The notes under the pieces: generated by a model | Databases searched by the model: none | Told to the model about the DNA's origin: nothing | Seen by the model: the letters and a program-made list of their open reading frames with translations, nothing else | Origin: Saprospiraceae bacterium | Lineage (GTDB): Bacteria; Bacteroidota; Bacteroidia; Chitinophagales; Saprospiraceae | DNA: 64,000 bases | Reading direction: 5' to 3' | NCBI GenBank assembly: GCA_013001595.1 | Contig: JABDMH010000066.1 | Span: forward strand, 1 to 64,000 | Shown here: piece after piece, positions 1-9,274 of the stretch | Position numbering within the stretch: position 1 is the first letter of the stretch | Layout: each line of letters starts with the position of its first letter | Translations under genes and position numbers: made by a program

Positions 1-158
1 CCATCGCCATTAAGATCTGTGGCACGAGGCGATGACTGGGTGCCAATTCGATAGAAAGATTTGTTCCATGTAAGCGCTGTCTCCTTTTGGTGACACGACT
101 GGAATCCGAAAAAAAGCAACAGCGAAGAACCAACAATATAAACTCGGAATCGTTGCAC
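1..158 (-). CDS. FG-GAP/VCBS-type lipoprotein, N-terminal part (runs off the window)
   Basis: The minus-strand frame is open from a GTG at 158 to the window edge, about 52 codons, with an in-frame stop upstream. The first 22 residues look like a lipoprotein signal (hydrophobic SSLLLFFGF run, Cys at 22). The mature part reaches RIGTQSSPRATDLNGDG, which resembles the start of FG-GAP/VCBS beta-propeller proteins with Asp/Asn/Gly calcium loops. It lies downstream of the susD terminator, so it is probably transcribed separately. No ATG is available before the upstream stop, so GTG is the best start. The gene is partial and its function is inferred only from the N-terminal signature. Confidence 0.5.
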   Translation of the reverse strand, partial: MQRFRVYIVGSSLLLFFGFQSCHQKETALTWNKSFYRIGTQSSPRATDLNGD

Positions 159-360
159 TTTAATTTTGATGTTAGAGAAGTCAAAGATAAGCTATGGTCA
201 TCACGAATGGAAGAACCGGAGGTCATCTATAATCTGTGAATTCCGTCAGATCTCTTACCTGCTAAAATTCTCGCACTGTAATTGGTAAACACCTATACTT
301 CCCAGGATATTCGGTGATGATATTCAATCCAAAATTTCAATGATGTTCCTTCGGATATAC

Positions 361-400
361 TAAACACAAAAAAAGCGGTCCTGAAATCAGAACCGCTTTA
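361..400 (-). terminator. Rho-independent terminator after susD
   Basis: On the minus strand an 8-bp arm (AAAGCGGT) pairs with ACCGCTTT at 372-379/392-399. An inner CTG/CAG pair and a small loop follow, and the stem runs directly into a T tract (positions 371 down to 368) just downstream of the susD stop at 423. The arrangement marks the end of the susC-susD unit. Confidence 0.8.
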
Positions 401-422
401 TTAGCTTTAGATCTAGATCACA

Positions 423-1958
423 CTAGTTTACATCCCACCAAACACGTGTCTTCACGTCATCAGGAAGGGTTCCACCGATACCCAAGTTCGGATTAATCGA
501 AGCTTCAACTACGTTGTATTCGATTCTTCTGAAAATCGTACCTCCCGAAGCATTGCCTGGATAAACTACAGGTGTTAACTCAGGATAACCCGTTCTTCTC
601 CAATTGCTATATGCCTCATACCACTGCATAAAGTTGGACGCCCAGTGCTGTTCACCAATCATTCTTTCACTGCCATCGAATGGATTGGCGGCAAGATAGG
701 CTTCAACTTCAGCATCTTCCACAACGAATGATTCATCGAACATGGTCCATTGCTGCATCGAGGATTTCACCCCGGCATTGTAGTGCGCGGCAGCATCTCC
801 AGAATGCCAGCCTTTAACAGCTGCTTCAGCAAGTAGAAATTCCACCTCTGCATAATTCATAAGGATGAATGGATCATCAATGTCCAATAACAAAGGATTG
901 ATTCTAGAAAACTGCGTCTCGCGATCAACGGCCTCTGTTTGTCCCAAATATTCCTTCATGGTCTCACTGTCATACCCATTTGGCATACCAACTTGATCAG
1001 CCGCATCGGTAAGGTATGGACCTCCCCACACACCACGAACTGACCAGATGGTCAAACGTGGATCATTGTTTGCCTGCAACCAATCGATAAGCGTTTTGCC
1101 CATCATATTATTGGCACCCCAATCGTCAGGAATCAATGCGCGAGACATTCCATTCTGGTTGAACCACTGACTTGGCCCTGAAGCCATAGGTACGATGGCA
1201 CTATCGTCATTGCTGGTCATCACACCTCCGGCGATGGCTTTCTGAACGAAAGATTGTGCGGTACCTGGATCCACGTTGGAAATACGCATAGCCAATCTCA
1301 ACATGAGAGAGTTGGCCAATTTTTTCCATTTGGCGAAATCTCCTTGATAATAGATGTCTGCAGCGCCCACTTCGTCTGGACCCGTACCAATGGCATTGGC
1401 AGCAGCCTCTAGTTTAGCCAGCATATCCTTATAGATGGATTCTTGAGAATCAAATGCAGGGAAAAAGATGCCGTCAACACCGCGGTTGGCCTCAGAGTAT
1501 GGTACATTTCCATACAAGTCTGTCATGATGTGCATGGGGAGAATGTACAGTACCTGTGCCATATGGTGTAAATTTGTCCATGAGGGATTAACTCCCTCAG
1601 GACCCGTCTGGCGAATGACTTCAGCAATAGGCTTCAATGCGGTCTCATAGACACGATCCATGTAGGCATTAAAACTGTCTAAGTGACGGAAGTACTTATC
1701 TCCGGCACCACGCTCACCACCAATTTGCATGGTGGCTGTCTGCTGAATTAGTCCAGATGCCAAGTTTAGGTGCACCCGTCCATTCACATAGCGGTTTTCA
1801 GCTGCCCAAACTTGTCCTGTGGTGAAGATAAACTTCCAGTCCAGCTCATTGGCAGCAGTGGGATCTATGTTTAATTCCACCAGCTCATCTGTGTCACAGC
1901 TCACCAATGGGATCAAGAACAATACACCCAGGATTAAATATTTATTTAGTTGTTTCAT
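423..1958 (-). CDS. SusD/RagB-family outer-membrane nutrient-binding lipoprotein
   Basis: A 511-residue SusD-like surface lipoprotein that would cap the SusC channel and bind its ligand. The lipobox is LVSC with the lipidated Cys at residue 21, after a KQLNKYLILGVLFL signal. The body resembles the shorter SusD-like group, with TPR-type helices and the typical WKFIFTTGQ, PYSEA and ILMNYAEVEFLLAEAA segments. ATG at 1958 is preferred over a TTG three codons upstream, because it directly precedes the signal peptide. The gene follows susC with only a short gap and is closed by a strong terminator, so the two form one transcription unit. The ligand cannot be told from sequence; the neighbouring epimerase suggests a sugar, but SusD-like proteins of this type also bind other nutrients. 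Confidence 0.93.
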   Translation of the reverse strand: MKQLNKYLILGVLFLIPLVSCDTDELVELNIDPTAANELDWKFIFTTGQVWAAENRYVNGRVHLNLASGLIQQTATMQIGGERGAGDKYFRHLDSFNAYMDRVYETALKPIAEVIRQTGPEGVNPSWTNLHHMAQVLYILPMHIMTDLYGNVPYSEANRGVDGIFFPAFDSQESIYKDMLAKLEAAANAIGTGPDEVGAADIYYQGDFAKWKKLANSLMLRLAMRISNVDPGTAQSFVQKAIAGGVMTSNDDSAIVPMASGPSQWFNQNGMSRALIPDDWGANNMMGKTLIDWLQANNDPRLTIWSVRGVWGGPYLTDAADQVGMPNGYDSETMKEYLGQTEAVDRETQFSRINPLLLDIDDPFILMNYAEVEFLLAEAAVKGWHSGDAAAHYNAGVKSSMQQWTMFDESFVVEDAEVEAYLAANPFDGSERMIGEQHWASNFMQWYEAYSNWRRTGYPELTPVVYPGNASGGTIFRRIEYNVVEASINPNLGIGGTLPDDVKTRVWWDVN

Positions 1959-1978
1959 GAATGTCAATTTTTTAATAA

Positions 1979-4900
1979 TTAGAAGCCCAGTTTTAGGTTG
2001 AATCCGTAAGAGCGAGTCTGTGGGATTCCATAGTAGTCAAGACCCTGAGCATTAGAATTATGGTAGGTTGATTCTGCATCAACATTCTCAATGTCATCAA
2101 ACAATACCAAAAGGTTTCTAGCTACGAATGATAATCTGGCAGACACTAATGGTGTGCTGGCGATTAACTTCTGTGGTAAATTGTATCCGAGACTTACTTG
2201 GCGTAACTTGGCAAAGTCAGAATCTCTGATGAATCGATCAGATAGCTGAGAATAGCTTCCGTAAAACCCTGGTATTTCTGTGTTGTCCAGTGATTTCGTG
2301 AACGCATTGCCCTCTTCGTCGACGCCTGTTACCGTCACGGCCTCGCGTCCATTGGCTACTACACCAGGAGCAGTCCATTCTTCAGTCGTAAGTTTATGCA
2401 ATCCAGATCCAAAGAGACGAACATTGGTACCGGAATAGATCTGTCCACCAGCTTTTATGTCGATCAAGAAATCCAAATGGAAATTCTTGTAGTCAAAGCT
2501 GTTATTTAGACCACCGGTAAAGCGTGCAACACCATTTCCGAGTACAGAAGTAGTGGTCGTCCTGATAGGTCTTCCATCGTCAGGATTGAAGACAGGAACG
2601 CCATTAATCATCTTTTGAGTAAATCCTGTTATAGATCCGAATCGTTCTCCAATAACGTGATCAATAAAGGCCCAACGTGTACGGGGCTGACCTAAGTTGC
2701 CATCCACACGAACGGATTCCAATCCTTCTGCCAACTGAACAACCTCACTGTTGTTGTAACCAAAGTTGAAACTAACATCCCAGTTAAAATTGCGACTTTG
2801 AACAGGAGTGGCTGACAGTAAGAGTTCAACACCATTGTTTCGAATCTCACCAATATTAATAGTCGTACCACTGAATCCAGAACTTTCGGCAATCGAGGCA
2901 TTCAAGATGTCATCAGTAGTAGTCTGATCATAATAAGTGAAGTCTACTCCAATTCTATTGTTAAATAGCCGTAAATCCAATCCTACCTCAAACTCAGTCG
3001 ATGTAAGCGGCTTCAAGAATGGATTTGGAATATTACTCTGCTGAATATTTGCCGTTGGTAGTCCCACGTGGCCATCGGTCAAACCATAGGTAAGATTCAG
3101 ACGATAAGGATCCGTGTCACCACCCACTTGTGCCCAAGATGCTCTCAGCTTACCAAATGACAACCAGCTGTTGGCTGATAAATTCAGCAACTCTGTAAAT
3201 ATCAAACTACCACCAATTGATGGATAGAGAATATCATTAGTCTCTGGATTAAGTGTTGAGAAGTAATCTTGACGAGCCGTTGCTGTCAAATACAAGAAAT
3301 CCTTAAATCCCACCGTAGCTGATCCAAAAATGGAATTGATACCCCGTTCGTTGAACCCATATCCAACATTACGATTTGCTAAATTAGAAACTGTGTTGAA
3401 AAAAGGAATATTAAACACACTGCCCGTCAAGGCCAATGTTTCACTGGAACGACGCATTCGGTTCCCCCCTACGAAAGCATTCACAGAGAAATCCCCGTAG
3501 CGATCATCAAATCCAAGGATCGCTTCCAAATTGATCTCACGAATTCTCCTTTCTCTTTCTTGCATGCTGCCTTGACGCTGATACCCAGTTCCGTATGGAG
3601 TGATATCTGTTTCTCTTCTAGTATACCAGTCCATGCTAAAACGACCCTGTACATAGAGGAAGTCAGTGATGTCAACTTTGGCTACTTGTGAAGTGATCAC
3701 ACGATCCCTAGTATCGTCATTGCTAAATTGATCAGAAGCCCACCAAGGGTTTTGGTTCCATAAGTTATTTGATATCTGGTACTCTTCTCCGGTGGCCTTG
3801 CCATCAAGTGTAGTAACGCCTTCTGGCACTGATCCTGGCTTATCAGGATTGCCAATTAGATCATTCACATTGACACTCACAGGTAGCGTAACCAATCCCT
3901 GAAATCCATTACCCGGAGAATCGGCGATCCTAGGTCGATTTTCTGCAAGCTCATGCGAGTATAGCACTTTGCTAGTTATAGTAATCCTGTCCCCAAAGTT
4001 TCCGGTATAAGATAGACTCACATTATTTCTGTCAAACCCAGCATTGGGAATGATACTCTTGCTCCTTAGGTCTGACAAGTTCAAACGAACTCGGTGATCC
4101 TCATTACCACCTGTAAAACCAATAGAATTGGTCCAGGTTGTCCCCGTTTCATAATATCTATCTAGGTTATCATATACCTGGAAATCATAAGGTCTGGCAA
4201 CACCATCAAATTGCGGAACATTTCGACCTGCATCCAGTCGCTCTCCCCACATGGAGTTGTTTCCAAAATCCCAAGCTTCTTCATGAGTAGTTGGAGCTCG
4301 ACCTTCACGGCCATGTCCATATTGCTCTTGGAAATCAAAGTGGTTGAAGTAATTTTCTGCTACGAAGTTCGAATTCACCTCGATACCAATCCCTTTTCGG
4401 TTTCTACCACTTTTGGTAGTGATCAAGATCACCCCATTTGATGCCCGTGAGCCATACAATGCAGCTGCATTGGCTCCTTTAAGCACGCTCATCGTTTCAA
4501 TGTCGTCTGGGTTGATACTTGACGTACCATCTCCCTCATCAGATCCGCCCCAAAGGCCGGCTTGGCCGAAGCCAGAATTGTCTAAAGGCACACCATCGAC
4601 AACATATAGTGGTTGATTATTTCCTCCCAGAGAGGTGTTACCCCGGATAACTACCCGGCTGGAACCTGCCGGCCCAGATGCAACATTACTCACATTCACA
4701 CCAGCTACCTTTCCTGCAAGTGCATTTGCTACGTTAATTTCCCTGGCTTCTGTAAATCCCTCTCCATCTACTTCGGTTACGGAGTAGTTGAGTGCTTTTT
4801 TATCTCTTTCGACGCCTAGTGCCGTCACCACAACTTCATCCAAGGCAACCCCTGGAGCAAGCTGTATGTTGATCTGCGTAGCGTCGCTAACAACCACCTC

Positions 4901-5137
4901 CTGAGCTGCATAGCCCGTATAGGTAAATTGTAGTGTAGCACCCTGCTCTACAGATAAGGTGTACGATCCATCAAAGTCAGTCACTGTACCGGAGGAAGTT
5001 CCCTTCACTAATACAGTCACCCCAATGAGTGGTTCGCCATCTTCCGAGTTTGTTACTATCCCCGTCACTTCTTGCTGTGCATATAAGAAGCTGCAGCAAG
5101 CCATGAGAAACAGTACTAGTATTGAATTTAATCTCAT
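1979..5137 (-). CDS. SusC/RagA-family TonB-dependent outer-membrane receptor
   Basis: A 1052-residue TonB-dependent transporter. In order: a Sec signal peptide ending near residue 20 (FLYAQ), a carboxypeptidase-regulatory-like beta-sandwich (about 24-100, EVTGIVTNSEDGEPLIGVTV), a plug domain (about 110-225, including LYVVDGVPLDN and the SINPDDIETMSVLKG motif), then the beta-barrel ending in an aromatic residue (KLGF). It would import a ligand delivered by the adjacent SusD, using energy from TonB-ExbB-ExbD; an ExbB/ExbD cluster lies at about 51-53 kb. The length is normal for SusC. Start ATG at 5137 directly precedes the signal peptide. Confidence 0.95.
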   Translation of the reverse strand: MRLNSILVLFLMACCSFLYAQQEVTGIVTNSEDGEPLIGVTVLVKGTSSGTVTDFDGSYTLSVEQGATLQFTYTGYAAQEVVVSDATQINIQLAPGVALDEVVVTALGVERDKKALNYSVTEVDGEGFTEAREINVANALAGKVAGVNVSNVASGPAGSSRVVIRGNTSLGGNNQPLYVVDGVPLDNSGFGQAGLWGGSDEGDGTSSINPDDIETMSVLKGANAAALYGSRASNGVILITTKSGRNRKGIGIEVNSNFVAENYFNHFDFQEQYGHGREGRAPTTHEEAWDFGNNSMWGERLDAGRNVPQFDGVARPYDFQVYDNLDRYYETGTTWTNSIGFTGGNEDHRVRLNLSDLRSKSIIPNAGFDRNNVSLSYTGNFGDRITITSKVLYSHELAENRPRIADSPGNGFQGLVTLPVSVNVNDLIGNPDKPGSVPEGVTTLDGKATGEEYQISNNLWNQNPWWASDQFSNDDTRDRVITSQVAKVDITDFLYVQGRFSMDWYTRRETDITPYGTGYQRQGSMQERERRIREINLEAILGFDDRYGDFSVNAFVGGNRMRRSSETLALTGSVFNIPFFNTVSNLANRNVGYGFNERGINSIFGSATVGFKDFLYLTATARQDYFSTLNPETNDILYPSIGGSLIFTELLNLSANSWLSFGKLRASWAQVGGDTDPYRLNLTYGLTDGHVGLPTANIQQSNIPNPFLKPLTSTEFEVGLDLRLFNNRIGVDFTYYDQTTTDDILNASIAESSGFSGTTINIGEIRNNGVELLLSATPVQSRNFNWDVSFNFGYNNSEVVQLAEGLESVRVDGNLGQPRTRWAFIDHVIGERFGSITGFTQKMINGVPVFNPDDGRPIRTTTTSVLGNGVARFTGGLNNSFDYKNFHLDFLIDIKAGGQIYSGTNVRLFGSGLHKLTTEEWTAPGVVANGREAVTVTGVDEEGNAFTKSLDNTEIPGFYGSYSQLSDRFIRDSDFAKLRQVSLGYNLPQKLIASTPLVSARLSFVARNLLVLFDDIENVDAESTYHNSNAQGLDYYGIPQTRSYGFNLKLGF

Positions 5138-5603
5138 ATGGCAGTATTAATTAATTAAAATGATTGGTTCCTTAGAAATCACGAAATCGCTGGTTGGACT
5201 GGAGTAGGAGATCCTTAAGCTCCAGCTGTTTTTATTAAGTCTAGCTTAAAAAAGCGCTAATTTACAATATTGATTGTATTTTCAAATGGCAAGGTCAATA
5301 TTCTTTAACGATGAAATTAAAAGTTGCAAAATCAGATTTTAACGGAATAATTCTAGATCAACGACCTCATTACAGAAATTAAATCCTACGACTTTCACCT
5401 CTTTGGACTCAATTCTGATGTTACAACGTGCAAAATTGTCTGAGTGCTGCGAGGCGTTTTTAGTTTTTCTTAACATTATTTGTGATGCGATAATCGAGTA
5501 AACTCATTTGATTGGGCTGAAATCCGCTTGAAAAGCACGAATTTTTCAAATAATGTTTGGGAATAGTGATTGGTTGTTCAACTAAATGCGCTTTTCAGAT
5601 CAG
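5138..5603. other. Intergenic leader of the susCD unit
   Basis: This 466-bp AT-rich stretch separates the FAD-oxidoreductase stop from the susC start. No convincing gene was found in any frame. It contains a promoter candidate at 5257-5286, so susCD is probably transcribed independently of the upstream epimerase/oxidoreductase pair. No clear terminator hairpin was seen for the oxidoreductase. Confidence 0.5.
5257..5286 (-). promoter_or_regulatory. Candidate Bacteroidota promoter for susC
   Basis: On the minus strand a TTTG (5283-5286) is followed after 18 bases by TAAATTAG (5257-5264). The known Bacteroidota pattern is TTTG at -33 and TAnnTTTG at -7, so the second box misses one position. 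The spacing is slightly short and the implied leader is about 110 bases. Confidence 0.35.
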
Positions 5604-7796
5604 CTATTTGGTCACTCGCCAGACAATTGGCTCATCGGCTGTAAAGAGCAAGGCATCGAAGACATCAGAGATTCCATCACCATCAAAATCTTCTGGTCTC
5701 AAACGCTTCCTGGACTTCAATTCTTCACCCCTCACCTCGTTCCATAGATACATCGCAACCTCACCTCGAGTTCGTCCTCGCCATTCCTGTACCTGTGGGT
5801 TGAGTCTCTTTGTTGCCTGTAACCACGACGGCTGGGCAACCTTATCCGGTTGGAAATCTACTTCGGTAGGACTCATCGGCAGAATTCTTCTAAATGACAA
5901 CCTGTTGGCTGCGACAAAGGCAGGGTGATCAGTAGGAAGGTCTCTCCATGGCCATATTAGCAAAGGTGTACCCTCATAATGTTCACCGCAGAGTCCATCT
6001 ATGACCATATCCATGACAACCGGCTGGAAGACGATCTCTCGAGGTTCCATTTGCTCCTTCAAACTCACAACGGCCACGGCTCCTGCTGCCTGACCAATAT
6101 GGATACGTTGATCATGTAGTCTGACGGCGGCGCTCACAATACTACTAAAACCCACATTACCTTGAGCGCCTAGCAGACCATCCATTTTGATAGGTATGAG
6201 GCTCCTCATGGGAAAAACCGAACGATCACTGAGAAAGTTGGTATGCCTATTGGGTTTATGGTAATCGATCCATGGGCCAGCATTTCCTTCAGATTTTAAA
6301 TAGGTCCTACCGGTCCGATGAAAGTCATAATGAAACTGCCATGCAAACAGACCATCGGGATATAATACCTGAGCAAACCGCTCACGAGCCAAGTCTTTAG
6401 TGTAGCCATCTGTGTTTCTGGCATCTTGCTCACGCATCATGTACATGGATTTGAGTCTTAGCCCCTCACGGATGTATGGCTTAGGAGGAAAATGATCGTC
6501 CGTGGAAAATTCATCCGACAGGACAAAATTTCTAAAACTATGAGTTGTATCTGATGCTTTTTCGTGCACGAAATTTTGTAAATGGTACAACAAACCCTTA
6601 GCGTGCTCCTTGGCATCATCAAAAATGATCTGACGTTGGGTCCGATTCATTCTGACAATATTCTTAGATGATGCTCCAACTTCATTAGCCTCTAAAGCGA
6701 CAACGACATGATCAGGTAGGCGCTCCAAGGGATAATCCTGACCATTCATATAATTGAATAAAATGGAGGTCTTCCCCAGTTTGCTGTTCTCCCCTTGAAT
6801 AATCCTGCGCACGGTATAGATGCTCAATTGTCTTCCAACGGCATGCCCCGAGTCTGGCCAATGGGTAATGGCTCCCAAGCCTGGATCTGGGATATCCCAC
6901 TCCAAATCTCTGTAGTGGGCTAAACTCAAGCGGGTGGATCTGGTGTATTTCCGATCGTCAAAATTTTCCGGTCTTGAGACTAGAGCCGGTTCATCCGTTT
7001 CTACCAAAATCATGGGGTAGGTGATTGGATTCATCTCATTGGATGGATTGTCGCTCAAGTCTTTTGGTGCACTGGGCTCTTGATAACGATCAAATGGATC
7101 AGGTCCACATTCATAGGCAGCTCCAGACGCTTTTATTACTTCGCCCCAATCTGAAGCATCAATGGTCATTTTACCTTCTACTATGAGCAGATCCTCCGAA
7201 TTATGGTCCGCAAGCCCCTTAAAAACAACCTCTTGCAGTCGATCATTCACCACTGAAGCTTCATAGGTCTCATATTGCCAGAATACTTGGATGGTGCCGG
7301 CATTAATATAGGGTTGTATCATGTCTCTGAAAATCGACTCCATCTCTTTTGGATGAAAAGTAGACGGGCCATGAAAGGGAAAGCCGGGCATCGAGAGACC
7401 ATACTTTGCTTTATTGAAGGCCTCCACGCGATCCATCAATTCCTTAAAAAGGCCGCTGCGGTGGAATGATCTTTTCATAGGATGCCAATCTACTCCCCAC
7501 CCAACCTTACCAAGTCCTTTATTTTCATCGACACAGGCCAACGCCTGTTCGGTAAATTGTCCACCAAACCAATGGCCATCATGCACAATGACTATTTCAT
7601 CCAATCCCATTCGTGCCGACTGTATGGCAGCTGCCCAGCCAGACTCCGTGGCACCGACGATGAGCAAATTGGCCTTCACATCAATGGTCTTTGAAACCAA
7701 CGGCCATTGGATTAAGGTGGTCAACATAGCCACCATGAAGCTCAATCTAAAGACGTTCACGTATCGATGAAGTCTTGAGAATGTCTTAGTGATCAT
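5604..7796 (-). CDS. Exported FAD-dependent oxidoreductase (FAD_oxidored family)
   Basis: A 730-residue protein with an N-terminal hydrophobic segment (about 18-36) and then a dinucleotide-binding start, NLLIVGATESGWAAAIQSAR (GATESG at 48-53). The acidic or polar second strand and GGQFTEQAL (79-86) are typical of the large FAD_oxidored (PF12831-like) group, whose substrates are mostly unknown. The C-terminus carries an isolated DxDGDG calcium-loop-like motif (about 703-718). Its ATG lies inside the last codons of the upstream epimerase gene (11-base overlap), so the two are translationally coupled. With the epimerase and susCD it probably acts on an imported or surface sugar or sugar derivative. 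The exact reaction is not known. Confidence 0.82.
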   Translation of the reverse strand: MITKTFSRLHRYVNVFRLSFMVAMLTTLIQWPLVSKTIDVKANLLIVGATESGWAAAIQSARMGLDEIVIVHDGHWFGGQFTEQALACVDENKGLGKVGWGVDWHPMKRSFHRSGLFKELMDRVEAFNKAKYGLSMPGFPFHGPSTFHPKEMESIFRDMIQPYINAGTIQVFWQYETYEASVVNDRLQEVVFKGLADHNSEDLLIVEGKMTIDASDWGEVIKASGAAYECGPDPFDRYQEPSAPKDLSDNPSNEMNPITYPMILVETDEPALVSRPENFDDRKYTRSTRLSLAHYRDLEWDIPDPGLGAITHWPDSGHAVGRQLSIYTVRRIIQGENSKLGKTSILFNYMNGQDYPLERLPDHVVVALEANEVGASSKNIVRMNRTQRQIIFDDAKEHAKGLLYHLQNFVHEKASDTTHSFRNFVLSDEFSTDDHFPPKPYIREGLRLKSMYMMREQDARNTDGYTKDLARERFAQVLYPDGLFAWQFHYDFHRTGRTYLKSEGNAGPWIDYHKPNRHTNFLSDRSVFPMRSLIPIKMDGLLGAQGNVGFSSIVSAAVRLHDQRIHIGQAAGAVAVVSLKEQMEPREIVFQPVVMDMVIDGLCGEHYEGTPLLIWPWRDLPTDHPAFVAANRLSFRRILPMSPTEVDFQPDKVAQPSWLQATKRLNPQVQEWRGRTRGEVAMYLWNEVRGEELKSRKRLRPEDFDGDGISDVFDALLFTADEPIVWRVTK

Positions 7797-9135
7797 TTCT
7801 CAATCGCTTTATGCAATTGACCAGAGATCTCAGGTTGTGGTAGTTGCCCTTCCAAATTGAACCCTTGTGTACCTGTATAGCCTTGGGAGATTCGTCAATA
7901 CTATGTATGTAAAAACCACCATTGGTCTTGTCCACTAAATATTGATCTATGTGCTGCACTTGTTTGACGAAAAAGTCTTCATACTTTATTTCGTCATCGG
8001 GGTACATATCTGCCATAATGAGCATGGTATTCATGGCTTCAAGTTGGGCCCACCACGCTTTGGTATGATGGATGATCTTCATTGGACCACCAACCACTTC
8101 GTAATAACCTGCGTCATAGATACCTCCTGATTCTTTGTCCCAGCCGTTCTTTAAAGTATGGTCTACCATTTGCTTAGCGACCATCTTCGTCTTCTCATCT
8201 TCGGCGTGGTGACTAACATGAGATGCCTCCATGAGTAAATAAGCGGTTTCGATATCGTGACCAAAGGATACATGGTCCAGGTTGTAGTGCGCCTGGCGCA
8301 CCTCCAGAGCAGAATCACGATATTCTACCGGTGTCCAGTCAGCTTGGGAAAAGAGCGTCAAATAACTCTTGTCTCCCGTGATCGTATCCCGAATAAGGAC
8401 CAACATTTCATCCAGTCGCTCCTTAACCAATGGATCAGGCCACACATGATAGAGCTCGGTCAACGCTTCCAAAAGGTGAATGGAACTATTTTGATCTTTT
8501 GGTGGAGCGGTATGTCCTGCTTTCCTGGCCGTACCGTCTCGCTTTAGAAATTGAAAATATCCCAGTAGTTGTGGATCATGGCTATGTTCTTCCAACCAGG
8601 CAAATGCCTTTTTCGCTAAATCGAGACTTTGTTCATTGCCGGACGCTCTATAATAAGCTGAACATCCATAAATGCCAAATGCATTGCCGTATGCCGTTTT
8701 AATGATATCACTGGCGTCATCTCCGGCAATGGCTGCACCGTTTCTATCTACGGTTTGAAAAAAACCGCCAACCTCTGCGTCCCACATATGATCTCGCAAA
8801 AACTCGAATCCATGCTTGGCCATCGACAAATAGTCCCGATCGGGATAAAACTCCGCAGCGACGGAGAGAGACCAGACATGCCGTGCCTGCGTCACGATCA
8901 TCTTATTTTGCTTGCCAGACAGGTTCCATTCTTCATCGAAGTCACTATAAAAACCTCCTGCTTCGGCATCGATGCAACGTGGATACCAATTATCTAGACA
9001 GCCCGTATTGAGCCACTCCTCCATCTGTTTGGCTATGGCCTGGCGATCCAATGAAACTGAAACAGCATCGATCGGAGCTGATGTGTGTGTACAAAATGCC
9101 CATGCAAGACTCAGTAAAATATTAGTATACCACAT
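7786..9135 (-). CDS. Exported AGE-family (N-acylglucosamine / cellobiose-type) 2-epimerase
   Basis: A 449-residue protein with a cleavable-looking N-terminal signal (ILLSLAWAFCTHTSA) and then an (alpha/alpha)6-barrel of the AGE superfamily. Markers are GGFYSDFDEEW (60-70), TQARHVWSL with Arg85, NSSIHLLEAL with His220, SFGHDIETAYLL with His293 and HHTKAWWAQLEAMN with His356/357. These match the conserved Arg and His of cellobiose and mannobiose 2-epimerases, which interconvert the C2 configuration of the reducing-end sugar. A signal peptide is uncommon in characterised family members, which are mostly cytosolic. The gene overlaps the downstream oxidoreductase by 11 bases. The substrate is unknown; a disaccharide or amino sugar is the best guess. 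Confidence 0.85.
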   Translation of the reverse strand: MWYTNILLSLAWAFCTHTSAPIDAVSVSLDRQAIAKQMEEWLNTGCLDNWYPRCIDAEAGGFYSDFDEEWNLSGKQNKMIVTQARHVWSLSVAAEFYPDRDYLSMAKHGFEFLRDHMWDAEVGGFFQTVDRNGAAIAGDDASDIIKTAYGNAFGIYGCSAYYRASGNEQSLDLAKKAFAWLEEHSHDPQLLGYFQFLKRDGTARKAGHTAPPKDQNSSIHLLEALTELYHVWPDPLVKERLDEMLVLIRDTITGDKSYLTLFSQADWTPVEYRDSALEVRQAHYNLDHVSFGHDIETAYLLMEASHVSHHAEDEKTKMVAKQMVDHTLKNGWDKESGGIYDAGYYEVVGGPMKIIHHTKAWWAQLEAMNTMLIMADMYPDDEIKYEDFFVKQVQHIDQYLVDKTNGGFYIHSIDESPKAIQVHKGSIWKGNYHNLRSLVNCIKRLRNDH

Positions 9136-9246
9136 AATCTTTATTTAACTCCCAAAATAGTCATTACCACCCATGCTTGCCAAGCAAAAGTTAATTTGGT
9201 GAGAATCTTATTTGATTTCATACATACTTGATTCTCGAGCAGCGAT

Positions 9247-9254
9247 TAAATTTG
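9247..9254 (+). promoter_or_regulatory. Candidate -7 box for the glutamine amidotransferase gene
   Basis: TAAATTTG matches the Bacteroidota -7 consensus TAnnTTTG at every fixed position and lies about 20 bases before the chosen ATG at 9275. The upstream -33 element is weak (only TTG near 9228), so this remains a candidate. If it is correct, the longer TTG-started frame from 9212 is excluded. Confidence 0.35.
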
Positions 9255-9274
9255 CAGTCGATTGGCAAAAATTC

